DNA from: Bacteroidaceae bacterium HV4-6-C5C
GTDB taxonomy: Bacteria; Bacteroidota; Bacteroidia; Bacteroidales; Bacteroidaceae
Length of the DNA stretch: 64,000 nucleotides
Direction of reading: 5' to 3'
Assembly (NCBI GenBank): GCA_007896885.1
Contig: VOIU01000015.1
Span: forward strand, 1 to 64,000
Below the pieces are notes generated by a model, which made no database searches, was not told where the DNA came from, and worked only from the letters and a program-made list of their open reading frames with translations. Made by a program: the position numbers and the translations under genes. Positions 34,094 through 43,475 of this stretch are shown here, one piece after another (positions within the stretch are counted from its first letter, which is position 1; every line of letters starts with the position of its first letter).

Positions 34094-35242
34094 ATGAAAA
34101 AGACTTTATTTATAATTTTTACATTGATCACTGTTTTACTACCTGCCAAATCGTGGGCAGATGGATCTGTGGAGTTGGGTGCTCCTGCTAAATGCTGGAC
34201 CTTTCCTCGAATCTATACGATGGACGAGCCTGTAACTTGGTATTTTGATATGACCGATGCCGGTTTTGATGAAGGTGTGGATCTATATATGTGGACTTGG
34301 TCGCCCAGTGAACCGGATGCCGGTAATTGGGAAAACTCTTCCGATTTTGCTAAATTGGAATACGTAGGCGATAATGTGTATAAGACTACTATTGTGCCAT
34401 TGGATTATTATCGCAGGGCGAACCCTAACCTTACGGTTGCCGATATTGAAGGGAGTGCCGGTTTCTGGATGCGATTGAAAACAAAGAACGGTGCATATCA
34501 GAGTGCTGTGTTCTCTATGACGTGGAGTGTTTCCGAATTAAAAGACTTTAAAGAGAGCGGTGAGGCTGCCACAGCTTATCCCGCGAAATTTGCCATGAAC
34601 GAACCGCTTAGTATTCTATTTAATATTGAGAACCTTACATTTAACGGAAAGAAAGGCGGCCTGCTTGACGTCAATTTTGAATCATTGCATTTTCACAGTG
34701 GATTGGATAACTGGTCAGTGCTGCAAGAAGCTCAAATGTGGTTACCCGAGATCGTGAATAAAACGAAATTGAAACATATCGGAGGCAACTTTTATAAAAT
34801 GGATTTAATCCCGGCAGAATATTATGGAGTGGCTAATGATTATCAAGCCGACAATCTGGCTTATTTGATTACAACGCATAATCCCGATTGGGCGGGTACT
34901 ACTCCTGATGCATTGCTTAAAGCAGCGGCGGCAATAGCTTATCCCGATCCGGCGTTCTCTTATTTTCCTCAAAAGGTTTGTGCACTGGATATCCTTACTC
35001 TGATACGGCAGTGGAATGAGAAGACATCCGGTACCTTGAAATACACTATAACTGCAGGTAGTAAGACCATAACAGGTGAGATGGATGGAAACAGAGATAA
35101 GCGTCAGGCTTATATCAACTTGCTTAAGGAGTTGGAAGGGCAATCCGGACTAACTAAAATCAGTTTGAAGATACAAAATAAAGACGGAAATACAGTGGTC
35201 TCTACAGATATTCCGCTCATTCCTCTATCGGACGTTGAATAA
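34094..35242 (+). CDS. Secreted two-domain protein in the SusE/F position
   Basis: This 382-residue protein has a signal peptide (cleavage near SWA, residue 22) and no lipobox. It is made of two similar beta-rich domains of about 130 residues: the first with PRIYTMDEPVTWYFDMTDA and the second with PAKFAMNEPLSILFNIEN, each continuing to a matching NVYKTTIVPLDYYRRANP / NFYKMDLIPAEYYGVAN block. SusE/F-like glycan binding is suggested by its place before SusC, but it is not a lipoprotein and I do not recognise the family with confidence (DUF4961 is possible). Confidence 0.55.
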   Translation: MKKTLFIIFTLITVLLPAKSWADGSVELGAPAKCWTFPRIYTMDEPVTWYFDMTDAGFDEGVDLYMWTWSPSEPDAGNWENSSDFAKLEYVGDNVYKTTIVPLDYYRRANPNLTVADIEGSAGFWMRLKTKNGAYQSAVFSMTWSVSELKDFKESGEAATAYPAKFAMNEPLSILFNIENLTFNGKKGGLLDVNFESLHFHSGLDNWSVLQEAQMWLPEIVNKTKLKHIGGNFYKMDLIPAEYYGVANDYQADNLAYLITTHNPDWAGTTPDALLKAAAAIAYPDPAFSYFPQKVCALDILTLIRQWNEKTSGTLKYTITAGSKTITGEMDGNRDKRQAYINLLKELEGQSGLTKISLKIQNKDGNTVVSTDIPLIPLSDVE

Positions 35243-35263
35243 TGAACTAATCTATCCAAAGAA

Positions 35264-38197
35264 ATGAAAAACAGAACTGTATATATTATTTGCTCTTTTC
35301 TCATGGTGTTCATGATGACAGGGCTGAGCCAAAGTGTAATGGCGCAAAGCATTAAAGTCGCAGGAAAAGTTATTGATAAGAATCAGGAGCCATTGATTGG
35401 GGCTACTGTACGCATTGTCGGAACTCAAGGCGGTACGATAACAGGCATTGATGGGGGATTTAATGTTGAATGCCCTAGAAATAGTACGCTCGAAATCTCT
35501 TTTATCGGATATATAACCCAAAGAGTTGCTGCTTCTGCAAACATGAAAGTGGAGTTGCAGGAAGATGCGATTGCTTTGCAAGAGACAGTGGTGGTCAGTG
35601 TAGGGTATGGCACGATGCGTAAATCGGACTTGACAGGTGCGATCACTTCTGTTAGTGCAAAAGATATGAAGCAAGGCATTATTACCAGTGCGGAGCAGTT
35701 GCTACAAGGAAAAGTCGCTGGTCTGTCGGTGGTACAGAGCTCGGGTGCTCCCGAAGCAGGAGCTTCCATCCGTTTGCGTGGAGGTACTTCACTCTCTGCA
35801 AGCAATGGCCCTTTGGTTGTGGTGGATGGTATTCCCGGAGTTGACTTTAATTCTGTACAACCTTCTGAAATTGTATCGATTGATGTCTTGAAAGATGCTT
35901 CGGCTGCAGCAATCTATGGTTCCAGAGGTGCCAATGGAGTAATCATTGTCACTACAAACCGTGCGTCCGGTTCGGCTGAGCAGAAGAGCATCCAGTATAA
36001 TGGCTATGTGGCTATAGGGCAGGTTGCCAAACACATGGATTTACTTTCTGCCGATCAGTGGAGAGCTTACGTGCGGGATAATAATGTTGCGCAAGCTATA
36101 GACTATGGGGCAGATACCGATTGGCAAAAGGAGTTGGAACGTACTGCAATTTCACACTCCCACAATATCGCAATCAGCAACACGAAGAAAGATAATGGTT
36201 ATCGCGCTTCGGTGACCTATCAAAATACACAGGGGGTTATTGAACGCAACAATATGAATCGCTTGGCGGGTAGTCTTTCCGGCTTTCAAACCGGTTGGAA
36301 TGGACGCTTGAGAATTGATGTAGGTATTAACGCTAATTTCGACAGCTGGCATCCTATTGACACTCGTATTTTTGAGCGTATGACTAACTTGAATCCTACT
36401 TTCCCGGTTCGTGACCTGAATGGCAATTTTGCACAGATTGGTGGAACAAATACCGAAAATCCTGTGGAGATCAATACAAACCGTACCGATGATCAGAAGC
36501 GTCACCGATTCTTAGGTTATGGCAAGGTTGAGTTGGAATTGATAAAGGGGTTGAAAGCCGTAGCTAACGGTTCTTATGAATATCAATCCAGTGAAAGTGG
36601 TTTATACAAGCCTACTTATGCTGTAATGGAAGGTAAATCGGAAAAAGGTTGGGCCCAGCGTACTCATGCTGAATATACCAATAAGCAAATCGAAACTTAT
36701 TTGAACTATGATTTGAAGCTGGCCGGCATTCATCAATTCAACGCCATGGCGGGTTATTCTTATCTGGACAATATATATGAGGGCTTTGGCTCTACCCGCA
36801 GTGGATTTGATACAGATGCTTTCTTATATAATAATCTGGCGGCAGGATCTGATTTCCGTGCAGGAGATGTTTATTCATACAAAGGAGAGGCCCGCTTGGT
36901 TTCTTTCTTTGGGCGTGTCAATTATAATCTCATCGGAAGATATATGTTGACCGCCACTGTAAGGCAAGACGGCTCTTCACGCTTCGGCGATAATCACAAA
37001 TGGGGTACATTCCCTTCCGTATCTCTGGCATGGCGCATCTCGGATGAACCTTTTATGCAAAACGCCTCTTCTTGGCTGGATAATTTGAAGCTACGCGCAG
37101 GATATGGAATAACGGGTAATCAATCGGGTATTGGTGAATATAAATCGTTGGCGGTACTGAGTGCGGACGGCGCTTCTTATTATGATGCTGCTTCGGGGAC
37201 TTGGAAGAAATCGTATGTACAAGCCCAGAATGTGAATCCGGATTTGAAGTGGGAGTCAACAGCTCAGTTCAATGTAGGACTTGACTTCAGTATTTTTAAG
37301 CGTATAAACGGTACTCTTGAATTCTATCATAAAAAGACCAGTGACTTGCTTTGGACTTATCCGGTTCCTCAACCTCCATATTTGGTCGGAACCATGTTGG
37401 CTAATGTCGGCGACTTGGTGAATAAAGGGTTGGAATTGAGTTTAAGTGCCAATATCATCAGACAGAAAGAACTGACACTTGATGCGAACGTGACTGTTGC
37501 CTATAATCATCAGGAAATCACCAAACTATCCAATGATGCTTATCAAGCGGTTGGTTTACAGGCCGGTTCACTTCATGGACTACGGGGTATGTCGGGGATG
37601 TATTCCCAGATTATAAAGGAAGGATATCCCGCAGGTGCTTTCTATGGACCTAAATGTTATGGCATTGATGAGGACGGAAAATACATAATCAATCGTGATG
37701 AGGATGGAAATCCTATTAATGAATACTTAGGTAGTGCACAGCCCAAATTTAATCTCGGTGTGGGAATGAACCTTACTTATAAAGCTTTTGACTTCAGCTT
37801 TGCCGGATATGGCATGTTTGGGCAAAAAATATTGAATGCTACCCGCATGGCTATGTTCGATCCTACCCGCCTGCCGGCGCAGAATGTTCCGGATGATTTC
37901 CTTAAGAGTGGCATTAAAGCCGATCCGCTTTTCTCGAGCTACTTTGTTGAAGACGGTTCTTTCTTCCGGTTGCAGTCTGTGACATTGGGTTATACGGTTC
38001 CGGGAATAAAGAAAGCCGGACTTGAGAAGATACGTTTTTATCTGACGGGAGAGAACTTGTTCACATTAACCGGATACAGCGGCATTGACCCTGAAGTAAG
38101 CATTCCTGATAATGTGTTGGATGGTCCGGGTATCGATCGCTTTAATAGTTATCCGCGTCCGCGTACATTCTCTTTGGGTGTGAACATCTCCTTTTAA
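35264..38197 (+). CDS. SusC-like TonB-dependent transporter
   Basis: This 977-residue outer-membrane protein has a signal peptide (1-27) and a carboxypeptidase-regulatory-like domain (about 30-100: KVAGKVIDKNQEPLIGATVR). The plug domain begins at SVGYGTMRKSDLTGAIT, with GLSVVQSSGAPEAGASIRLR as the SusC signature. A 22-strand-type barrel follows, ending in an aromatic (VNISF). It imports oligosaccharides bound by the adjacent SusD-like lid, 22 bp downstream. Upstream is the two-domain protein by 21 bp. Confidence 0.95.
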   Translation: MKNRTVYIICSFLMVFMMTGLSQSVMAQSIKVAGKVIDKNQEPLIGATVRIVGTQGGTITGIDGGFNVECPRNSTLEISFIGYITQRVAASANMKVELQEDAIALQETVVVSVGYGTMRKSDLTGAITSVSAKDMKQGIITSAEQLLQGKVAGLSVVQSSGAPEAGASIRLRGGTSLSASNGPLVVVDGIPGVDFNSVQPSEIVSIDVLKDASAAAIYGSRGANGVIIVTTNRASGSAEQKSIQYNGYVAIGQVAKHMDLLSADQWRAYVRDNNVAQAIDYGADTDWQKELERTAISHSHNIAISNTKKDNGYRASVTYQNTQGVIERNNMNRLAGSLSGFQTGWNGRLRIDVGINANFDSWHPIDTRIFERMTNLNPTFPVRDLNGNFAQIGGTNTENPVEINTNRTDDQKRHRFLGYGKVELELIKGLKAVANGSYEYQSSESGLYKPTYAVMEGKSEKGWAQRTHAEYTNKQIETYLNYDLKLAGIHQFNAMAGYSYLDNIYEGFGSTRSGFDTDAFLYNNLAAGSDFRAGDVYSYKGEARLVSFFGRVNYNLIGRYMLTATVRQDGSSRFGDNHKWGTFPSVSLAWRISDEPFMQNASSWLDNLKLRAGYGITGNQSGIGEYKSLAVLSADGASYYDAASGTWKKSYVQAQNVNPDLKWESTAQFNVGLDFSIFKRINGTLEFYHKKTSDLLWTYPVPQPPYLVGTMLANVGDLVNKGLELSLSANIIRQKELTLDANVTVAYNHQEITKLSNDAYQAVGLQAGSLHGLRGMSGMYSQIIKEGYPAGAFYGPKCYGIDEDGKYIINRDEDGNPINEYLGSAQPKFNLGVGMNLTYKAFDFSFAGYGMFGQKILNATRMAMFDPTRLPAQNVPDDFLKSGIKADPLFSSYFVEDGSFFRLQSVTLGYTVPGIKKAGLEKIRFYLTGENLFTLTGYSGIDPEVSIPDNVLDGPGIDRFNSYPRPRTFSLGVNISF

Positions 38198-38218
38198 TTA
38201 ACTAGAAAAACGATTATC

Positions 38219-39742
38219 ATGAATAAAAAACTTATATCAGCAGCATTACTTGTCTCGTCGCTTATTTTTAATGCATGTACCGATTTGAATGAGACGCTAT
38301 ATGATAAGGTTTCCATGGACGACTATGGAAAAACTTCAAATGAAGTTCAAACTATTGTTGCCGGTGCCTATGCCACATTAAGAGGATACGGTTCGGCTAC
38401 TCCCGAAGGGAATGGGGTTAACTGTTATCCGACTTGTGAATATGTTTTCTTTTTAAATGAGTGTGCTTCCGATGAGGCTTGTATTCCTACGCGGGGTACC
38501 GACTGGTATGATGGAGGTCGCTATCAACAAATGCAATATCACACTTGGGATGCTCAGAATCAAATGATATTGAGTGCATGGAGATACTCATTTATCGGAA
38601 TATCTAAGATTAATGCAATCATTTATCAAGTGGATAAGTCAGCTTTGACCGATGCGGCAAAAAGCAATGTTAAAGCTGAATTGCGCGGATTGCGTGCGTA
38701 TTATTATTATTTATTGCTCGATCAATTTGGTGCTGTGCCCATCACGACCGATTTCGCCGCATCCGGACTTCCTAAAAAGTCTACACGGCAGGAAGTATTT
38801 GCTTTCGTAGAGAAAGAGCTAACAGAGATCATGGACTTGTTGCCTTCGGGCGTACAATACGCCAGATTTACCCAAAATGTAGCGAATACTTTGTTGGCAC
38901 GTCTATACCTAAATGCTGAAGTCTACACCGGAACACCTCGTTGGCAGGACTGCTTGAATGCCTGTGAAAAGGTGACGGGTTATTCACTCACTACTAATTA
39001 TTTTGAGAGTTTCAAGATTGAAAATCAGACGTCTCCTGAAATCATCTTTGCTATTCCTTATGATCATAAGCAAGGAACGGTAGGAAACTATTTGGCGTCC
39101 ATGACTTACCACTATAATCAGAAAAAGGCGTTTACAGCTGATGAATCTTATCCTTGGTGTGGTAACGGTATCTGTGCACAACCCGGGCTTTATTCTTCAT
39201 TCGAAGCAACAGACGTACGTCGTAATTCGCTGATGATCGGTCAGCAAAAAAGTGCCAAGGATGGTTCGGATATCCTGATGGACAATGGAGAACCATTGAA
39301 CTACACCGAAGAAATTGTAAACTATGCAAAGGCAAAGCAGAATGAAGGAGCCCGTTTGAATAAATATGCATGGAGTCCGACTGATATCTGGGAACGTGAT
39401 AATGATTGGGTAGTCATGCGTTACGCAGAGGTATTGATGATGAAAGCGGAAGCCAATTATCGATTGGGTTATACCGTAACGGCTCTTCCTTTTGTGAACC
39501 AATTGCGCACTCGTGCCGGGCTATCCGAATTGGCGAGCGTAACGGAAGATAATCTTGATTTGGAATGGCGCCATGAATTTGTTTTCGAAGGATTACGCCG
39601 GACAACTAATATTCGTTTTGGCACATTTTTTAAACCTTGGTGGAACAAGGGCGATACGCCTAAATACAGAGGTGTATACCCCATCCCTCAAGAAGAGTTA
39701 GCCAAGAATCCTGGTTTGGAACAGAACCCGGATTATAATTGA
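38219..39742 (+). CDS. SusD-like glycan-binding lipoprotein (RagB/SusD)
   Basis: This 507-residue lipoprotein has lipobox FNAC (C20). The N-terminal SusD-like domain has LRGLRAYYYYLLLDQFGAVP, and the C-terminal RagB part has the family pattern EVLMMKAEANYRLG and EWRHEFVFEGLRRTTNIRFG. It forms the lid of the SusC transporter and binds glycan. The 198-bp gap to the next gene may hold a separate promoter or a terminator; no strong motif was seen. Confidence 0.95.
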   Translation: MNKKLISAALLVSSLIFNACTDLNETLYDKVSMDDYGKTSNEVQTIVAGAYATLRGYGSATPEGNGVNCYPTCEYVFFLNECASDEACIPTRGTDWYDGGRYQQMQYHTWDAQNQMILSAWRYSFIGISKINAIIYQVDKSALTDAAKSNVKAELRGLRAYYYYLLLDQFGAVPITTDFAASGLPKKSTRQEVFAFVEKELTEIMDLLPSGVQYARFTQNVANTLLARLYLNAEVYTGTPRWQDCLNACEKVTGYSLTTNYFESFKIENQTSPEIIFAIPYDHKQGTVGNYLASMTYHYNQKKAFTADESYPWCGNGICAQPGLYSSFEATDVRRNSLMIGQQKSAKDGSDILMDNGEPLNYTEEIVNYAKAKQNEGARLNKYAWSPTDIWERDNDWVVMRYAEVLMMKAEANYRLGYTVTALPFVNQLRTRAGLSELASVTEDNLDLEWRHEFVFEGLRRTTNIRFGTFFKPWWNKGDTPKYRGVYPIPQEELAKNPGLEQNPDYN

Positions 39743-39939
39743 GATAGGAATGTCTGAGTGGTTTAGCTGTTCTTAAACGAAATATTGCGAAGAGAATGTA
39801 ATTGAATTCCTATATATATCTGAGCGTATCAGCCGTTTTTGAACTCTCTGGGTTAATGGAGTTGTGGAAAGGTGAAAAAGAGTGCTAAGACGCTTAGATA
39901 TCCTAAAATAGGATTGGAATAGTTCATAAATAATAAAAT

Positions 39940-41163
39940 ATGAAGCGAATACTTTATATCTGTTACTTTTCTGCAGGCCTCCTTCTATTGGGGGCTTGCA
40001 GTAGTAAAAATAGTGGGAGCGATGGTGGAAAAGTTCTTCCCGGTGCATTGTCGCCAGTGCCCGTGGCGAAAAGCAATACAATGAAGGTCTATGCACACTA
40101 TATGCCTTGGTTTGAAACTCCCGAGAGCTCGGGACAGTGGGGACAGCATTGGACTATGAGTAACTGTGATCCGAAGAAAGTGGATGCCAGCGGAAAGCGT
40201 CAGATCGCCTCCCATTATTATCCTCAAATAGGGCCATACGCTTCGAGTGATGCTACGGTGTTGAATTATCATGCTCTTCTTATGAAATATTCCGGTATTG
40301 ACGGAGTTATGATAGACTGGTACGGTACTCAGGACAAGTACGACTATGCCGCCAATAAACGTAATACGGAAGAACTTGTAAAAGCGATAGAGAGGGCAGG
40401 ACTTGATTTTGCTATTGTTTATGAGGATGCTACTTTGGATGGATTGAATGATGCCGGAAAAGTGGTGCAGGCAAAGGCGGATATGAAGTATCTGGAAACT
40501 AATTTCTTTAGCAAAAAGAATTATATAAAAATTGATGGAAAGCCTCTTTTCATGATTTTCGGCCCCCAACAAGTCATCTCTCCCGCATCTTGGACTGACA
40601 TTTTCAGTACGTTGACTGTCAAACCGACCTTTATTGTGCTGAATGGTTTCTCGAGTAAGGCAAATGATACAAAGGTGAAAAACTCGGAAGGTGAGTTTCT
40701 ATGGGTGAACCCTAATCCTGATTATACAAGCGCCGCAAGCTTTAGCTGTTACATAGGGGGAGCCATGCCCGGCTTTTTCGACTACTATAAAGAGGGCGGC
40801 TGGGGGGATGGTTATCCAACCTATGATGCGGAGAACGGAGCTTTGTTTAGCAGGCAATTGAATGCGGCAAAGACTGCTGCTTTAAAGTATTTGCAGATAA
40901 GTACGTGGAATGATTTCGGAGAAGGTACCACCATTGAACCGACGTTGGAGTATGGCAATCGCTATTTGAAAATCTTGCAGCAGTTCACGGGTGTCTCTTA
41001 TCAGGAAAATGTGCTAAAGGAGATTTCTCGCTGGTACACCTTGAAGAAGCAGTATGCCAATGATAAAGGAAAGGCTTCGGAGTATCTGACCCAGGCTTTT
41101 TATTATTTCGTTTCTCTACAGCCCGATAAGGCAAAACAATTAATGGATGAGTTAATAGACTAA
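39940..41163 (+). CDS. GH71/99-like endo-acting glycoside hydrolase lipoprotein
   Basis: This 407-residue lipoprotein has lipobox LGAC (C20). The barrel start KVYAHYMPWFETPESSGQWG with a nearby IASHYYPQIGPYASSD matches the GH71/GH99-like group, and GVMIDWYG and STWNDFGEGTTIEP are probable active-site loops with carboxylates. GH71 enzymes cut alpha-1,3-glucan and GH99 enzymes cut alpha-mannan, so the substrate class is alpha-linked but not settled. It is 17 bp upstream of the GH97 gene. Confidence 0.72.
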   Translation: MKRILYICYFSAGLLLLGACSSKNSGSDGGKVLPGALSPVPVAKSNTMKVYAHYMPWFETPESSGQWGQHWTMSNCDPKKVDASGKRQIASHYYPQIGPYASSDATVLNYHALLMKYSGIDGVMIDWYGTQDKYDYAANKRNTEELVKAIERAGLDFAIVYEDATLDGLNDAGKVVQAKADMKYLETNFFSKKNYIKIDGKPLFMIFGPQQVISPASWTDIFSTLTVKPTFIVLNGFSSKANDTKVKNSEGEFLWVNPNPDYTSAASFSCYIGGAMPGFFDYYKEGGWGDGYPTYDAENGALFSRQLNAAKTAALKYLQISTWNDFGEGTTIEPTLEYGNRYLKILQQFTGVSYQENVLKEISRWYTLKKQYANDKGKASEYLTQAFYYFVSLQPDKAKQLMDELID

Positions 41164-41179
41164 TTTAGATTAAGTACTT

Positions 41180-43192
41180 ATGAAATTGAATAGAATAAAG
41201 CTTTTATTCTGCGTATGCTTTAGCCTCTTTCTTGCTTCGTGTGGGGTAGGCGAGCGTATCCATACGGTGAAGTCCCCCGATGGGAAAATCGATTTAATAG
41301 CCGGTGTGGATGAAGGCAGACCTTATTATGAAGTGAAGCGGGGAGAGGAAGCTGTTATTGCTAAATCTCACCTCGGCTTTCAATTGAAAGATGGTGATTT
41401 TAGCAATAACTTCAAAATAAAAGCGGTAAGGCAGGCATCACACGATGAAACATGGCAGCAGCCTTGGGGAGAAGATATAGAAGTACGTAATAACTACAAT
41501 GAGCTGACATTATTGGTGGAAGAGCAAAGCGATCTTCATCGCGAGCTCTCACTCGTCTTCCGGGTTTTTAATGATGGAGTAGGCTTCCGTTATGTTTTTC
41601 CGAAACAGAGGAATCTGAAAGACTTCGTTATAATGGATGAGAAAACGGAATTTGCTTTGCCATGGGATGCTCAAGTATGGTCTATCCCAACGAATGGCAC
41701 CAAATATTTTGAAGCGTTGTATAAAGCTTCTCCGGTTAGCCATAAAGATACCGTATCAACCCCAATCACGATGATGGCGAATGATAGCCTTTATCTCACT
41801 TTGCATGAAGCGAATCTTACCGATTATGCCGGATTGAATCTTGCTTTGGAAAAAGGGACGAAGACCACATTGCAAGCTGCATTGACTCCTTGGTCGACCG
41901 GTGAGAAAGTTTTTGCATCCGCTCCTTTTGCTTCGCCTTGGCGCACTATAATCATTGGGCATAAACCGGGTGATCTGATGCTTTCACGCTTGATGTTAAA
42001 CTTGAATGAACCTTCTAAGATAAAAGATACTTCGTGGATAGAGCCCGGACGCTATGTTGGTATTTGGTGGGGTATGCACATGGAGAAATATACCTGGTCG
42101 CAAGGACCTAAACATGGAGCCACTACTGCAAATACAATGCGTTATATTGATTTCGCGGCAAAGCATGGCTTTAGTGGCGTGCTCGTAGAAGGTTGGAACT
42201 GGGGATGGGATGGCGACTGGACTACACATGGTGATCAATTTAGCTTTACCCGCTCTTATCCGGACTTTGATCTGAAACGTGTTTCGGAATATGCCCGCTC
42301 GAAAGGAGTCAGATTGATTGGACATCATGAAACGGGAGGAGCGGCACTCAACTACGAGGCACAACTTGATAGTGCGTATGCACTTTACCGTTCGGTAGGG
42401 GTTAATGTCGTTAAGACCGGTTATGTGAATCCTTTATTGGATAATAAAGAACAACATAACAGCCAATATGGTGTGAGACATTATCGAAAAGTAATTGAGA
42501 CTGCAGCACGATATGGCATTATGATTGACAATCATGAGCCATCTATGCCAACCGGTTTGCAAAGGACTTATCCTAACCTGATGACTCAAGAAGGGGTGCG
42601 CGGGCAGGAATACGATGCATGGTCTACTGACGGAGGCAATCCGCCCGATCATACTTGTATTATACCTTTCACCAGAGGACTGGCCGGGCCAATGGACTTT
42701 ACTCCCGGTACATTTAAATTCGTGAATACAGTGCATCCGGGGACCAGAGTGCAGACTACTCTTGCCAAGCAGTTGGCTCTGAATGTGGTGCTTTTCAGCC
42801 CTTTGCAGATGGCCTCGGATATGATAGAGAACTATGAGAACCAACCGGCCTTTTCTTTCATCACTTCTTGCCCTACAACATGGGCTAAGACAGTTGTTCC
42901 CGATGCAAAGATAGGTGAATATGTAGTTGTTGCCCGCAAAGATCGTCGTAGTGATAATTGGTTTATCGGATGCATCACTAATGAGAAGGAACGGACTATA
43001 ACCCTTTCACTGGGTTTCCTTGACGATGACGCTTCTTACAAAGCTACATTATATTGTGATGGAGAAGGGGCTGATTACCTTTCAAATCCTTATGCGGTGA
43101 ACATTAGTGAACGTGAAGTCAATGCCAAAACGGTGCTCCAACTGAAATTAAAGAGAGGTGGTGGGGCAGCTATCCGAATAGAAAAGATATAG
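41180..43192 (+). CDS. GH97 alpha-glucosidase, inverting SusB type
   Basis: This 670-residue lipoprotein (C21, lipobox LASC) has a GH97 N-terminal beta-sandwich, a central barrel and a C-terminal domain. The inverting catalytic residues recalled for SusB (Glu439, Glu508, Glu532) map here at a constant offset of 55: E384 (HHETGG), E453 (NHEPS) and E477 (RGQEYD). The retaining branch instead has an Asp nucleophile where this protein reads VKTGYV (411-416). This supports an alpha-glucosidase rather than an alpha-galactosidase. It would act on oligosaccharides in the periplasm or at the surface. It is the last gene of the locus. Confidence 0.88.
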   Translation: MKLNRIKLLFCVCFSLFLASCGVGERIHTVKSPDGKIDLIAGVDEGRPYYEVKRGEEAVIAKSHLGFQLKDGDFSNNFKIKAVRQASHDETWQQPWGEDIEVRNNYNELTLLVEEQSDLHRELSLVFRVFNDGVGFRYVFPKQRNLKDFVIMDEKTEFALPWDAQVWSIPTNGTKYFEALYKASPVSHKDTVSTPITMMANDSLYLTLHEANLTDYAGLNLALEKGTKTTLQAALTPWSTGEKVFASAPFASPWRTIIIGHKPGDLMLSRLMLNLNEPSKIKDTSWIEPGRYVGIWWGMHMEKYTWSQGPKHGATTANTMRYIDFAAKHGFSGVLVEGWNWGWDGDWTTHGDQFSFTRSYPDFDLKRVSEYARSKGVRLIGHHETGGAALNYEAQLDSAYALYRSVGVNVVKTGYVNPLLDNKEQHNSQYGVRHYRKVIETAARYGIMIDNHEPSMPTGLQRTYPNLMTQEGVRGQEYDAWSTDGGNPPDHTCIIPFTRGLAGPMDFTPGTFKFVNTVHPGTRVQTTLAKQLALNVVLFSPLQMASDMIENYENQPAFSFITSCPTTWAKTVVPDAKIGEYVVVARKDRRSDNWFIGCITNEKERTITLSLGFLDDDASYKATLYCDGEGADYLSNPYAVNISEREVNAKTVLQLKLKRGGGAAIRIEKI

Positions 43193-43385
43193 TGACACGT
43201 CGCTCAATAAATGATTGAAGCGGTCTTCCCGCTCTTTCATTTGAGGGAGGAGAAAGTGATATCTTTATCGCTTTGATGTACGAATACGGTAAAAAGAGGA
43301 TGCATATTCCTTACTCAAAAGAATTGAGATCGTGGTTTTTATACTGGTTTTTTAGGTTATTAGAATAATATATGGTTGTGACAAG

Positions 43386-43411
43386 GGGGAGGCATTCGGC
43401 CTCTCCTTTTT
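43386..43411 (+). terminator. Terminator hairpin after the polysaccharide locus
   Basis: GGGGAGGC and GCCTCTCC pair (8 bp, one G-U) around a 5-base loop, followed by TTTTTG. It lies in the gap between GH97 and convergent dprA and could serve both. Confidence 0.6.
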
Positions 43412-43475
43412 GTTTCAAGAAAGTTGAAGGGGGCTGCCGGATATAGCTAGGAGTAAGCCGGAGAGCTTGCCGTGT

